Positions 1 to 12,595 of a stretch of 64,000 nucleotides of DNA are shown one piece after another. The position numbers and the translations under genes were made by a program. Source of the DNA: Trichoplusia ni (lineage: Eukaryota; Arthropoda; Insecta; Lepidoptera; Noctuidae); contig NC_039488.1 of the NCBI RefSeq assembly GCF_003590095.1, positions 11,346,001 to 11,410,000 on the forward strand, read 5' to 3'. How positions within the stretch are numbered: the stretch's first letter is position 1; each line of letters starts with the position of its first letter. Below the pieces are notes generated by a model that was not told the origin of the DNA, did no database searches, and saw nothing but the letters and a program-made list of their open reading frames with translations.

Positions 1-1348
1 AAGAGAATTTTGTTTTTGATACAGTGATGCTGACATCGCCATTGGCTAATACAAGTGGCGACCATAGACGATATTTTTAGCATTCATTATAACGATTTTG
101 CAAGGTGTGCTTAATGATTTGGGCAAAGATATTATGTAACCATTGCCTTAGGTTATGAATTTAGCTTATATTTGTTACAAACATGAAAATTATCATACTC
201 ACCTTTTTACTGCAATAGGGGAAAAACCGTTTGACCGTTACAGTTCTTGGCATATTGCTTAAGAACTCTAAAATTAGACATTTATAGTCGTATAGATAAA
301 TAAAGCTTGAGAAATTCTTTATCATAATATATTATATGGTTCTATATGCATATTTTGATAATTCCCACACTGTGGATCCTTGTGTTGCGAGGGGGTCAAA
401 TTCAGAAGAAGCATTCAACTTTGTGCTTTGGAGAGTGGATTTTTCGTGGCGGCCTACGGCTAGCCGTGCATTTCTCCGTATTAGTTTTTATCATATATAA
501 GAGTCTAGTTAACTATTATATCAAGGACCTAAACAGCTACCGACCCAAGCTAAAACGGACAAAAACCAATAAATTTCAGCCCCGAGCAAAGTTGTTACAT
601 GAAATTTATAGCATAGACAGTAAATACCTTACTATCAACTACCATCCTTATCCGCCGCGATCTTTTGGCCTAGGGACACTAGGGTCAATTGTAGGCCTGG
701 CCCTTAACACGCCATTACTAATACCGGTAGGCTATTCTTGATCTTTGGCCTTCACTTTAAAATGTGTTGCCTAGTAAAATCTAATAAATTAGGACGGACC
801 CTGTAAAATGAAAGCATAAGGTTAACTGTTTTCATTGTCGGAGCGAGATGGCGCTCTACAATGTATATAGCTGCGTCTCGTTTCAATAACGACAATATTC
901 CAAATTTAAGATCTCATGGTAAAGGGCAGGAGGTTCATTCTCGTAACCCTTTTGCAGTCATATTATGTAACGATGAAAGGAATGAAGACATAGTAATGTG
1001 TGATATCAAGTCAGACGTAACAATGATATACGATATTGAACTTTAACACACTGCTATAAGGGTCAGGTAAGCTAACTACACGGTGGTGGATTGTATGGAC
1101 TAGGTAATCGGAACTTGTCGGTAAAACAGGTTCATTCTGAGAAGCAAGCTGGAACACATTTTTTCTATGTACTATGTAGCCAGAACCATATACAGGTATA
1201 ATAAGTTAGTGAAGATTGTGACTGGTATTTCTAAGTGTACAGAATAGTAAAAAAACATAACGTCTACCTTATTTGTAACCTATACGTAAGTGCTTTCCGA
1301 AGAAGATGTATGAACATGTAAACATCACTAGCTTCCTGATTATGAGAT
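1..1348. other. No gene seen; intergenic or intronic DNA
   Basis: The longest open frames here (346-741 and 861-1043) have no recognisable domain, no splice context and no codon bias. Part of the second lies in a short dispersed repeat (838-905). I see nothing else that I can support. Confidence 0.5.
838..905 (+). repeat. Short dispersed repeat (family C, divergent copy)
   Basis: The stretch GGCGCTCTACAA followed by GCGTCTCGTTTCA matches, with divergence, the sequence at 32098-32170. It also loosely resembles copies at 22291, 23745 and 30769, which carry GACAGCGCA, a GTAGA block and a CTCTC/CTTTC block. No terminal structure is visible, so it is called by similarity only. Confidence 0.35.
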
Positions 1349-1612
1349 ACTAGCTGTTGCCCGCGACTTCGTCCCCGTGGGTAGAAGATATAAGTTATGA
1401 TTTAGGTATTCGCCCGGTTTTTTTCACATTTTCCATTGTATCTTCGCTCCTATGTGATGATTTTTAGCCTAAAGCCTTCCTCGATGAATGGTCTATTCAA
1501 CACAAAAAGATTTTTTCAATTTGGACCAGTAGTTTCTGAGATTAGCGCGTTCAAACAAACAAACAAACAAACTCTTCAGCTTTATATATTAGTATAGATT
1601 AGTATAGATAAA
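1349..1612 (+). mobile_element. Non-autonomous Helitron-like element (ACTAGCTGTTGCCCGCG type)
   Basis: It begins ACTAGCTGTTGCCCGCGACT and ends in an (AAAC)n run, then CTCTTCAGCTTTATATATTAGTATAGAT. The copy at 15346-15622 matches along its whole length, and a 5' part recurs at 51648-51850. This sequence type is abundant in Lepidoptera and resembles the short Helitron-like repeats described there. There is no coding capacity and no terminal inverted repeat. Confidence 0.7.
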
Positions 1613-2286
1613 GAGTATAAACAGTTCTTCATTTTTGTACCGACCCAAGATTTGTACCCGAAGCATGTGCATAGAGGAACCTCCGATTTGGAACAACTTC
1701 CATGTCTTAATAAGCATTATTGGAGTTAAAGAAGCGTGACAACGTATTACATGGCGTAGAGCAGTGTCTCTACTCCACATACACACACAGTTAATCTTTA
1801 AGAATTGATGGTAGCCCTATATACCTATACACTAACATATGATGTATTAAAGTTTAAAACACAAGTATCTTAACAAAAGTATAATGATATGAGAAAAAAA
1901 AGCAGCAATAATTGTAGAGCCATCTATCATAACACTTCCCTTCGAAAACCCATAAATGTACATCCACTTCCATTAAACCTCTTAAAATAACAGAAAACGC
2001 ATGAGATTTTAGAAAAACTTCATGTTTGTCGTTTCTGTATTCGTCCATGTTTGTTTCATTTCCTGTGTTAAACTAAAATGTATTAGGGTCAAAACGAACA
2101 GCAAGCAAGATGTTGTAACAACATAGAAACAAATAGGTTTAGTCTAGACTGGTATTAGTCACGTTTGAGATCTTTCTAATGACCCTCGAAAAAGGTTAAG
2201 CACCCGCAATGGACCTGTGAAGTAAATGTAAGCAACATTCTCTTTGAAGAAATTGTTGGACGAATAATTGTTTTTAACATTTAACA
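1613..2286. other. No gene seen
   Basis: Two small minus-strand frames (1786-1589 and 2048-1854) lack any support. A weak family C repeat lies near 1728-1785 (GCGTGACAACGTATTACATG then GTAGAGCAGTGTCTCTACTC). Confidence 0.45.
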
Positions 2287-2412
2287 GGTAACTGTGTTGA
2301 TAAGGTCAGATAGGCAGTAACTCCTTGTAAAACACTGGTACTTAGCTGAATCCAGTTAGACTGGAAGCCGACCCCAACATAGTTGGGAAAAGGCTAGGCC
2401 CATGATGATGAT
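2287..2412 (-). repeat. Dispersed repeat family A, minus orientation
   Basis: Reverse complement of the family seen at 12246-12595 and 38168-38470. Diagnostic blocks are GACCCCAACATAGTTGGGAA, ACTCCTTGTAAAACACTGGT and AAGGTCAGATAGGCAGT. This is a very common lepidopteran interspersed repeat, probably the remnant of a retroelement. The copy is 5'-truncated relative to the others. Confidence 0.65.
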
Positions 2413-5400
2413 TATGAATTGTTTTTGACATTATTTTATGTGGTACGACTTTAAATTTCATATTAAAAAATTTGGGGTTTCATTTTCCAAAAAAATCTAA
2501 ATCCAACGAGTTCTGATTTATGTGAAAAACATATAAATACCCCAACCATTTCATGATATATAGGTAAAGGAACTACATGTTTTAAGACAAGCTTATTTTC
2601 TGACCTATAATATTACTTCCATGTCCCTCAAATAAGCATCAATTCTTAGAGCAGCTGAACATAAAACATATTTCACAACTTTCAAACAAATTCTGCGACC
2701 AGATGAAATTCTCCCAAATCTAAATAACCACGCCCCTTTTTCAGTGAGACCTAACAGAAGGTCAGTGTTGGTCATTTCATCAGAGACCATGAAAATATTA
2801 ACAAGCACACGTTACTTTCATATAAATGGTACTGAAAGTCCGCAACCTTCATTCTATATACAGAATACTGAAGATTTTTGTAGGTCGAATAAAAAACCGA
2901 TCAAAATACATTGTGAAACAGTGCATAGGTTGCTACAGTCAGCAACAAAAGTGTATGCAGACAGCATGAATTATAAGAAAAAATCTTCTTGATCGTTTTT
3001 GTTAAAAAAAAAACCAGAAATCATTTAGGCATTGGCGATTCAGAAAGGTTAGATAACATAACTAGAGGCTCTCAGTGCACGGTTCCAAAATGTATTTATA
3101 TTATTCACTAACATCACAATGTGACATATTAACACAACAAAATAACCTTATCACCGTAGGAATCTACTTAAAATACACCAATATTGCGGCGGTTTAAAAA
3201 ATACACACATTGGTTCGTAAATCACACATTGGTCAATGATTTTAGTTGCCGACCATACACACATATCGTAATGGCCATTCTACTGAAAATTAATGGTAAG
3301 TGAACTCGACCTTATAAAATATTACCTATTGTTATAATAGAGTATTTCTTCACATCTGACAGTTTGCGCCATTTGTCCGGTACCGTTCTTATAGCTTGTG
3401 AGCTCCCGTGAGACTGGTAGTAGGAACAAGTTTTGCAAAGCAATCGGTAGCGTGAATTGTACAGTAATTCATTGTGATATGACGTTTTTTGATACGTAAT
3501 ACCAACTTATGAATAATTTTCAGTAATAAAGATAAAAGTGTTTTTAAATTTTGTTTGTGCTGGAATAAAAATAAAATTAATCCATAGGTATTTGAATTTA
3601 TGAAAAAGGACATTATAATTGAAATATTTTTCTTAAACTGTAGGTACTGACTTGTACACAAAATTGTACACAAAAAAAAAATGAATATGCGTAATTTAAA
3701 ACTAACCACCAGTTACCAGTCATTTTTTTAATCAAAATTACTAATAATTAAATTTTATACGCGTAACCTTAATTAAAACTGTAAATGTCGCAAGCAGAGA
3801 AGCTTCACAAAATGCCAATACGACAATCACCCAATTAAAATTCTCTTCGTTCAATTGAAAATCAGAACCAATTAAATTGGTAGTACACTACCTATTTAAT
3901 GGCATGCCCTTATTTCACCTTTTCACTCTAAATGCCAAGTAAAAGAATGAGCTGGGAATTACATATTTACCTTTATTCATCCAGGTGATGTTACAAGGGT
4001 GAATATGCAACAAGCCATGTTTATTGATCACGAAAATTCAACCTTTTTTAAATTATAATGTTGGTTTAAACGACGCCGATAGTAAGGAATGTAAGCTTTG
4101 CTCAGTTTCCAAACATACTTCCTTACCCCTTTTTTGTTTTTGATGAATAGCTAAAATGACTTGAACCCACGTCGAGAGCACGGCGTGGAGTATGTTGGAC
4201 TCTCGCCGACCTGAAACACCCCTATCTTGCCTAATCCAGAGTCACGTAATCGCTGATAATGCCTGATAATGCGACTCTGGCAAGCCTTAGACCATTTAGA
4301 CTCTTCATGAGGAGTGAGTGTAAAGAGCCCGCCCCTCATTCTGCCTTACCCCTAACTAATACCTTGCTTGGTACTAAATACCGTTAGTATTTAGCATTGT
4401 TGCGCGAAAGTCGCCCGCAGTGTTTTTCTTGTTTGTTCCTTTCTCCATACTTTCTTGCAACTGAATTTACTTCGCACGTCGTGTATCAGCGTACTGCTGG
4501 ACACTACTAGCCTTTAGTATTTGCACTTAAAACTTTTTTTTACCTGGTATAAATCCTCATGGACTTCTTTCACCCTGGGGAAGGCGGAGGTGTACATATC
4601 CCGGTAACGGCTAAAACGGTGTATATGTCTATAGTAGGGGGCCAAGTGTGAATGCTTTCGCATACTACCGGGAACCCCGACAATTCCTTGACACCTGCAC
4701 TTTTATTATACAAATTATTAATTAGCCTTCAAGTTAGGATAGTGGCTCATAAAACAGTAACATCGTATAACATTAAATACAAACAATGCGTGGCAAAGCA
4801 GTGAGATGAAAATTACAAACAATTATCTACTGACACATAAGAGTTGTTCTAGAATCTTAATGAACAGTGAATCAACTTGACTATTTACTAATTATAATCA
4901 TTGATGATTTCTGAGTAAACGGGTATTGTGTGAATGTAGAACTTTATTAATACACGAGATTTATGATGGGGTAACGATGAGAAATATTTTCATATGAGTT
5001 GCTGCCATCGGCTCGGCTTGCTGAAATAAAAAATGATCAATCTACAAGTATCTGATATATAGGTATCATTGATTTCTAATGTAAAACATAATAATAACTG
5101 TTTAAAATAAATATGTTTATATATTTCTTTCTGTCATTTAAATTCTCCGATTCTCATGAAATTCGGACATCCATTTTTTCGTACCCTTGAGAAACTTTAT
5201 TTCTGCACCATAGAAAAATTACTGGGTTAGCTGGTTATTTCTTTTTATGTACCCGACTGTGTCCCACAGATAGGTGGGAACCTCCCCCAAATCACCCTTT
5301 CATGAACTCAAAGAACACCAAACACGTACTAAAGAATTTTCTCTCCAAGTCCCCACGTTTTAAGATGTGACTGCACTTAAGGTCGTTAACTTTAGGCATT

Positions 5401-5732
5401 TCACTGGAGAAACTTAAACAATGCAGTAACAGTTAGTTCCGGAGTAGTGAGCTGTTTGTATTTACTGAACAATCATGATAATGCCTGCTAATTGTCACAA
5501 AGAAACAGAAAACGTGGTAGCGATGTCTTCAAATGATTATAACTGTAGTTTCTTTATAGCAATTAATTACAATAAATATACTTTGTATGTTTATGCCTAA
5601 TTTAGTATGCTTATTTTAAGTGGTAATAAGGGAAAGGAATCGATGTATGGAGCATTTGAGTTGATTCTACTTACTGACCGAGAGACGGGAGATAAGTTCT
5701 GAACTCAAATAACTATTATGATAAGCGAGCAA
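2413..5732. other. No gene seen; AT-rich intergenic or intronic DNA
   Basis: Open frames at 2605-2808 (-), 2744-2992 (+) and 3389-3709 (-) are short, AT-rich and show no domain. Repeat-like GC-richer patches lie near 4550-4690 (CCCGGTAACGGCTAAAACGG and CTACCGGGAACCCC) and 5220-5370 (GGTGGGAACCTCCCCCAAAT). They look like old retroelement fragments, but I cannot assign them. Confidence 0.4.
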
Positions 5733-6022
5733 GATCCTTACTAATATTATAAATGTAAAAGTGTTGATGTTTGGATGTTTGTCACTCATCACGCAAAAAC
5801 GGCTGAACGGATTTGGAGGAAATTTGACATGCATTTAGCCATTGACATAGAAAAGAACATAGGCTACCTTTTTCCCGATTTTTTAAATAGTTCCCGAGGG
5901 AAAATTTAAAAGACATGTAAAAGCTATAAGATTACTAAGGCGATGTATTTCCATGGAAACGCTGACCACCGAACGTTGTAAACTAAAGTACACGCAGACG
6001 GAGTCGCAAGCAACAGCTAGTG
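5733..6022 (-). mobile_element. Old non-autonomous interspersed element, minus orientation
   Basis: Starts CCTTACTAATATTATAAATG and ends GTCGCAAGCAACAGCTAGTG. Read on the other strand this is the common lepidopteran layout: ACTAGCTGTTGC...GCGACTCCG, then a conserved middle, then ...CATTTATAATATTAGTAAGG. Related plus-strand elements are at 17445-17648, 47272-47485 and 58684-58887. The sequence is diverged, so the ends are approximate. Confidence 0.5.
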
Positions 6023-6520
6023 TAAAATAAAAAATAATTGTCAACAATATATTTTTGAATTTTATTGATTCAATCATACATCATCAATATCAAGGAACAA
6101 TATGATCGTAAATTCTGTTCAAATATCAATTTACAACTCAACACAAACAAAAAGATTTGTCCATGGAAATTAAATCAGCATTCCACAAAATGGGGGTTAA
6201 TGGCCAACATAATGCAATAGACAGACATTCAAACATTCAGACTAGTTCCAAAAAAGTCCATAATCTGAATACTAGTTTAATTTAAACACATTTCGTGGGC
6301 GGAACTCCTTACTTTGCTGTCATTTACAAAACTCTTGCAAACGGGAAATACTTAAGACTGGTGTTGCGTAAGTATCCGTAGTTGCATCTGACCTGGTTTT
6401 GACCCGTCATAATGGTACGTACGAAGCTAGGTTACCTGGGTGCTAGACTGGGCGGCCATTAAGTCTGCACAATTCAACTTAGTGTTATAATGAAGACGTC
6501 ACGAACGTTATAAAAGAAAG

Positions 6521-6665
6521 TCTAATATACATGTAAAATTCTTGTGTCACGATGTACGTAATTGAATACCTCCGAAACGTCTGGATCGATTGTCATGAAA
6601 TTTTGTGTGCTTTTAGGTAAGTCTGAGAATCGGTGATCGGACGTCTACTTTTTATACACCCTGTT
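6521..6665 (+). mobile_element. Non-autonomous interspersed element fragment (TTGTGTCACGATGT type)
   Basis: The blocks CTTGTGTCACGATGTACGTA, CCTCCGAAACG and GGTAAGTCTGAGAATCGGTG match the insertion at 38475-38758 (GGGTCACGATGTTAGTTACC, CTCCTCCGAAACGGC, AGTAGGTCTGAGAATAG). That copy ends GGGTCAGCTAGT. This one is truncated at its 3' side. Confidence 0.5.
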
Positions 6666-8572
6666 TCTTTTTAATTATTTACAAAAACTCATTTGTATGG
6701 CAAAAGAACGTTTGCAGGAAAGCTAGCTTAAAATAAATTTTAAAACTATTTGTTAAATTCTGCGAAAAGCATAATTTTATCTTAATACAGTTTTCATGAG
6801 CGCTTGATTAAAAAAACGGTATATTACGTCAAATAAAGTGTGTCCAAAACTAAATTTAATTATTAAATTTAGAAATGCGATACACTTTGTATGGGGACAA
6901 AAGTTAATGGGAGTCTAATGCAAATCACACCAACATTTGCATATCTATCTTCTCTCCTTGTATAATTAGATAATGCAATTAATAATATTAATTTGTGTTA
7001 ATCATATGCCGTGAGATTTTATTTGTTATTAGTTTCGTAATATTTAAACAAATGGTCGTGACAAAATCAGTTGCTTAAAATTAATAAAGTTGTCATATTA
7101 TAATGGGTAAAACTTAGAAGAATTGATATTATAATATTCCTGTTCAAAAGTATTCTAAACCCAGGTCAACTGTTCCAGGAACCAAAAACCTCTCTCCCTA
7201 TAGAGAAGGACATTCAATCAAGCAATAAATTCCCAGATGGATTGAAAGATAGATAGATAGGCCTCCTCCAAGTGGCACCACAACACCCTATCCTCCCTCT
7301 TCCGCACCCAGTCCAAACCAACTACTTTTTAGCTCTTAAACCATTCGGGCTGGCTGAAGGGTTGTCCAACGTCGGATTTGCCGAATAGTGGTCTCCGTTT
7401 AACGACTCGTCTGTCACTCATCAGTCCTTCGGCAGACTTGGCCACCGCATTGCCACTTCAGATTGCTAACTCTACAAACTACTCTACTGATAATGAATTA
7501 ATGACAACTAAATTATTTCGGCCACACAGCATTTAATTACGCTTTTTCTTAGTAGATTTGTTACTCTAATTAAAAAACATATAACAAAAAACTAAAAAAA
7601 TAAGTTATAACCTACTTAACCAAAACTAAACTAACAATCTGCTTCTTTTACCACATTTTTGGTAAACGAATATTTAATTTAAATATTTCTAAACCGATAC
7701 CAAATTAGGTTTGAATGGCCTCATAGAAAAATATTTTTAATTTTGAAACAAAATTCTTTTTGTTTGAGATAAAATCCATAAGGAACCCAACAGTGAACAT
7801 AGTTCTATTATTTTTATCAAATTTACCTAAAAGTTCTTTATTGCAACTTGACAATAGCAAAGATTTTCTTCCTAACTTATGGTGTCCTGTTTCTGTTAAA
7901 AAGCCTTCCCGAAATCCGCCTACAATTAAAAATGACATTAACTGAGAAAAAAAAAACTAAATATTGTCAACAAGAACTCTTTAAAAACTCTTTAAAAAAA
8001 CATGTTCTTACACACATTATACTCACGCACACACTCTTACCTATGTACGTGTTATCAAGATGAATGTCTTCGGTTCATGTGACAAGATCAACAAAGCGTC
8101 GCGTGCGCAGCTATCACCGGATTTCCACGTCACAATGGATCCTTCCGGATTCCGATGTTAGAATTGTAGCGATCGGTTGTATGGTGATAGCTTGAGCTTT
8201 TGTAGTCTCTTGTTTGTTTTAAAGTGGTGTGTATTTACTTGTAAACTGACGTCTATTAAACTCGGTTTTTGATTTATTTCTTACTAGCTGTTGCGCGCTA
8301 CATCTGCATAGTTTTGAAGATTTAAGTAAGTTAGGAATTGTCAAAATGACAGGTGACATAATAAAATACCAAATCAAAAAAGCTGAAATTAGCTTTTTAT
8401 GTTCAAATTTTTCGGCATACATAATTGAGTATTTGACTACCTAATAACATCTAATTAGTAGATCAGGTACTAAAAAATACCTAAAAAGTATTAAAATGAA
8501 TTAATTTAAAAATTACGCTTAGTAAAAAAAGTGCACAATATAGTGATAAGTTTGGAATCGAAGAACTATAGG
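6666..8572. other. No gene seen; repeat remnants
   Basis: Around 7255-7480 there is a GC-richer block (CCTCCTCCAAGTGGCACCAC, CAGACTTGGCCACCGCATTG) that looks like the tail of an old retroelement. A small fragment resembling the ACTAGCTGTTG element starts at 8285. A short GATA microsatellite is at 7242-7259. Open frames at 7705-8063 and 8219-8422 have no support. Confidence 0.4.
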
Positions 8573-8802
8573 AAAAGAAATATTTTAAATGTTTTTTTTT
8601 ATTTATCCCTTTGCATATAATGGAGATGATACAGTACATTGAAATAGCCTGTACCATCGTCGAGAGAATACTCTTTACATTAAGTATGTAAAGAGTATTC
8701 TATAGAAGAGTATTAGGCTATTTCAATGTACTGAATGTACTGTATCATCTCCATTATATGCAAAGGGATAAATAAAAAAAAAACATTTAAAATATTTCTT
8801 TT
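8573..8802. mobile_element. 230-bp foldback (long inverted repeat) element
   Basis: The left arm (about 8573-8668) starts AAAAGAAATATTTTAAATG. It recurs as its reverse complement in the right arm (about 8722-8802), which ends CATTTAAAATATTTCTTTT. The arms include the inverted block CCCTTTGCATATAATGGAGA. A second palindrome sits in the loop: AGAATACTCTTTAC / GTAAAGAGTATTCT. The near-perfect pairing implies a recent origin. The structure fits a foldback MITE. I see no clear target duplication. Confidence 0.75.
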
Positions 8803-9974
8803 AAACACTCTTTAAAACAGTAGTTAATACTTCACACATCTACTTCACACATCTACCATCACATAGTATTATAAGTGAGTACGTGTTAACACTCCATTCA
8901 TAAGCCCTATTAGCTAAGCTCCATCACCTGACTGCAGTGTTAAGTATTCACCAACCGTTAAACAAGGCAAGAGGTCAGACGTCGAACAAGTTTTCAGTAA
9001 ACAGTAAACACTGCTTACATCCTTGTTCGTAATAGAGCGTGATGATATAACATGTGGTTGTAAAGAAAGTGGTTTATTCTTGACTTTATGAACTCGGTCG
9101 GACTTGCCGATTGTATAGGTATATTTATGGAAAGAGATTTAAGAATGTAATGTATTGATAAAGTATGATTGTGTTCATTATTTAGTTAGTTGAGTTGCTT
9201 AAGCCTTAATGGAAAACAATCGAAGAATCATAATAATAAAAATGTGGTCAAGTATTAGACGGAGTCGCACAAGTGAGGCTTCCGTACATTTACGGTTATA
9301 ACAGAATAAAATGGTCTCCGATCAAAGCTTCTATGTGGAACTCTAACAGAGGGTTCAGTTTGTCACTTTTAGGTAAGGATCCTTAAACTATCCACCTTCA
9401 ACTGTTCTACTGTTAGCCAAAGCGCTTGCCATATGAACATGGATTGGAAACCAGTCGCGCTTACGACGAATCACCGATTCCCAGATTTTAATATTAGGAA
9501 TCAACTAAACGTTGACTTGAAAAGTTTACGTAAAGTATAAATTAAATAAAGAATCCGATGATAAACATTTCATTTTTTGAAAAAACGATAAACTTATAAT
9601 TAAGAGAAACTTAATTTCAAACCAAAAGAATCTTAATTGCCATAAAGTAACGGTCAATGAAAGTGTTAATGCAGGATTTAAATAATGGTGTATTACTTAA
9701 ACTTAACCCGAAATGTTTATTACTTCTGAATTATTAAACGATATGACAAGCCCCTGACCAAAAACAAAAAGATAAGGCGTGGCACACTTACACTTATTAT
9801 CAGATTCCGATAAATAGATTAGCCAGCAAATAAAGCGGACCACTCGCTATCCTGAAAAATTACTTAACCTCCATTTATATTTTTAAAGCAGCAAGGAAAC
9901 AACAAAATCAATAAAAAATATTTTTTTAGAACACCTCCCGAAGTAAGAATTTAATCCTTGTGTCGCGGGAGGTT
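8803..9974. other. No gene seen
   Basis: AT-rich DNA without a supported open frame. Confidence 0.4.
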
Positions 9975-10135
9975 TTACAAAAATACTAATCACACGTACA
10001 CAAAGACACCCAGACTCAGAACAAACATTAGTGGATCACACAAAATGCTTGTCCTGGATCGAACACGTGGCGCTTAGTGGGTTTGGCGTGGTGGCCTCAA
10101 CCACTTGGCTATCCATGCAGTCACGTGTTTTACAC
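9975..10135 (-). mobile_element. Degenerate tRNA-derived SINE, minus orientation
   Basis: On the minus strand it begins with a tRNA-like head: an A box TAGCCAAGTGG (plus-strand CCACTTGGCTA near 10107) and a degenerate B box GTGTTCGATCC (plus-strand GGATCGAACAC near 10056). After that comes the body shared with the 18147-18413 SINE (CACAAAGACACCCAGACTCA and TGCTTGTCCTGG on the plus strand). Too diverged to be a functional tRNA. Confidence 0.6.
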
Positions 10136-12245
10136 AGATCCTCGTTAGATTCGAATACCTAGCTATCACGGAACACTAGACCGAGCCTAGTGGGAGACGA
10201 ATGGACAGACAGCGAAGCTTTAGTATTAGGGTTTAGCTCTTCCTGTTCTACTACGGAGGTGTTGCTTTCTATGTCTTATTCTATCTATACCTGCACCTTA
10301 CTGTGTTGTACAAGTCACAGTAATTTTCCTATCAAATGTGAAAACACCAAAAGTTCAAAAACATTCGACCCTCTCGATCGTAATACAAAATTCTCAAAAG
10401 TAATTTACTACACATTTCACAAAATGTGAATGTATGTACCCTAAAGGCCGTACGTACATTAAAAATACTGACACCAGTGTGAACACACCTTAAAACCTGT
10501 TGATAAGTACAACAGCGTGATAACGGCTTTTTCTCAGAAAGAAATGATACGTTTTTTAAATCAATGTTCTTATTAAAGTAGGGTGACCATGATGTTTCAG
10601 GACAAATAAATATTTATATGGGATATAATAATATAGGTATATTTTTGTATGGGATACTGTGATGCTTGTGGTATGCTGTGGTCTCCTACTTATAGAAGGA
10701 GTACCCTATGGTAGACTAGCTAAGAATGCTTCAGTTATTAAGTTCGCCATTGGGCACTTATATAACAGAGCTATTAATAAATATCAAATATTATCAGACG
10801 ATAAAAAGTGTCCCACATTTATGTAAAGGACTCTTTCTTTATAAAAAATATTTTAATACAATATATGTTCTTCTTATGACCACTCAACAACTGTGTTTTA
10901 TCGACATCAAGTAAAAACGAAGGAAGATTAATGACATTCTAAGATATATTTAGCAACACAACATAACTCATCTATAAAATATTGCCCAAAAGTTTATTTT
11001 CTATGCTAATGTGCCCATTGACAGGCCACGTAAACTAAGCAATATTTCATATTATCAATTTTAGTAAAAATTTAAATATTTGTACATCTTTTGACGCTAA
11101 GTCCAAATTTGCTACTCCGTCAAGAAAATGATAGATTTTGGTAATGCATTATACCTTACATTTCAACAATGTTTTTCACCTGCGTAAGCTCTACTAAATA
11201 GTACTACTAATACTCTACTAATATCCTGAACTCAGAGAATCGCTTGTTGTGGAGAAAATTTGGAGGAACCTATATTCAGCGTTGCGTAATCATAGGCAAA
11301 GTTAATTATTTGAAAAGGAAGAACACTGAAGTTTTCAATCTTCGTAGGTACTTAATGAATACCCCATATGACCGAATGACTATAATGATCTGATACAATA
11401 ACAATTATCACCAAAATGGTACCAAAATCACAGCACTACATGAAATAATTACCTAACACTCGGAACTGGTTACATTATTAAAATAATAACTAAATAACCA
11501 GTTCCCGCTTCTAAGCCCTTAAGGGAACTGTAATCCGGGGCCGACCTACTAATAAAATATGCGTATGAGGGCTTACCTCACGTATAAAGGTGTAATGTAA
11601 AGCTGACAAGGCAGTGATAATAAGTAATGTCCATTCAAAATTCAACCTTGTGCCTTGGAGATAAGATGGCTGTGTTAGAGTAGTGGTTTTCGCTCAAATG
11701 ACCTGTCGAGATGATAATGTTTTATGTATAATGCCTTGTTGATGACTTTGTTAAGCTTATTATATTTATACACGGGAAATTATAGAACTTGGAAGCAGGA
11801 GCAAGAAACAAAAACATACAAGGCACTTAAAATCCTCTTTCTTGTATTCAACTGCTTCTGATCCGATCATCTCAGAGGATATCTGTTCTGTAGGGCATTT
11901 GGACCTATCCTTACGAAAGCCATATAAACGCTGCAAGTTTCCATTGAATAATTAAAACAAATGAATAGATTTTTAGAATCTCGAAATTGGGCTAAATTAT
12001 TTAGAGTACTTTGCTTTATTTAAGGACTGATGGCTTGACTCTTATAAGACGCTATACATAATAAATAGCTAGAGGCACTAAACGTGAAATGACAGCTGTC
12101 ACTTTTTGACATCGCGCCATGACGCACTAAATACTTACTATCTTTTCGAGTTTCATTTTCCTTTGTTACGTAAACGTTTAAGATGCGGAGTGCCGTTTAA
12201 TTTGTAAAAGAGATTTTTTGTCCTAGTTTGGCAGAAATTAAATCA
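10136..12245. other. No gene seen
   Basis: AT-rich DNA. Frames at 10190-10429 and 10726-10914 show no domain or splice context. Confidence 0.4.
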
Positions 12246-12595
12246 TCGGGCTAGCCTTTTCCCAACTATGTTGGGGTCGGCTACCAGTCCAACTGGTTTC
12301 AGCTAAGTACCAGTGTTTTACAAGGAGCGACTGCCTATCTGCAATCTCAACCCAGTTACCTGGGCATCACGATACCTCTTGGTTAGACTGGCTGTCAGAC
12401 TTTTCAAGCTTCTGACTACCTGTAACGACTGTCAAAGATGTAGGAATAACAACCGGGACCCACAATTTAACGTGCCTTCCGAAACACGGAGACAAAGATG
12501 GTCACCCATCTACGGACCAACCGCGTCAAGCATAGCTTAACCTGTGATCGAATCACTTATGCGGTTATAGCTTAGCCACGAGCTTAGCAACAAGC
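12246..12595 (+). repeat. Dispersed repeat family A, longest uninterrupted copy
   Basis: Contains CCTTTTCCCAACTATGTTGG, CAAGGAGCGACTGCCTATCT, CTTGGTTAGACTGGCTGTCA and CGTGCCTTCCGAAACACGGA, ending CTTATGCGGTTATAGCTTAG. The same blocks in the same order are found at 38168-38475 and 39029-39085, where later insertions split them. The 75-codon frame at 12313-12540 lies wholly in the repeat and is not a gene. Confidence 0.7.

Noticed and set aside
12313..12540. 75-codon open frame
   Set aside because: Lies entirely in dispersed repeat family A, which also occurs at 2287, 15170 and 38168.
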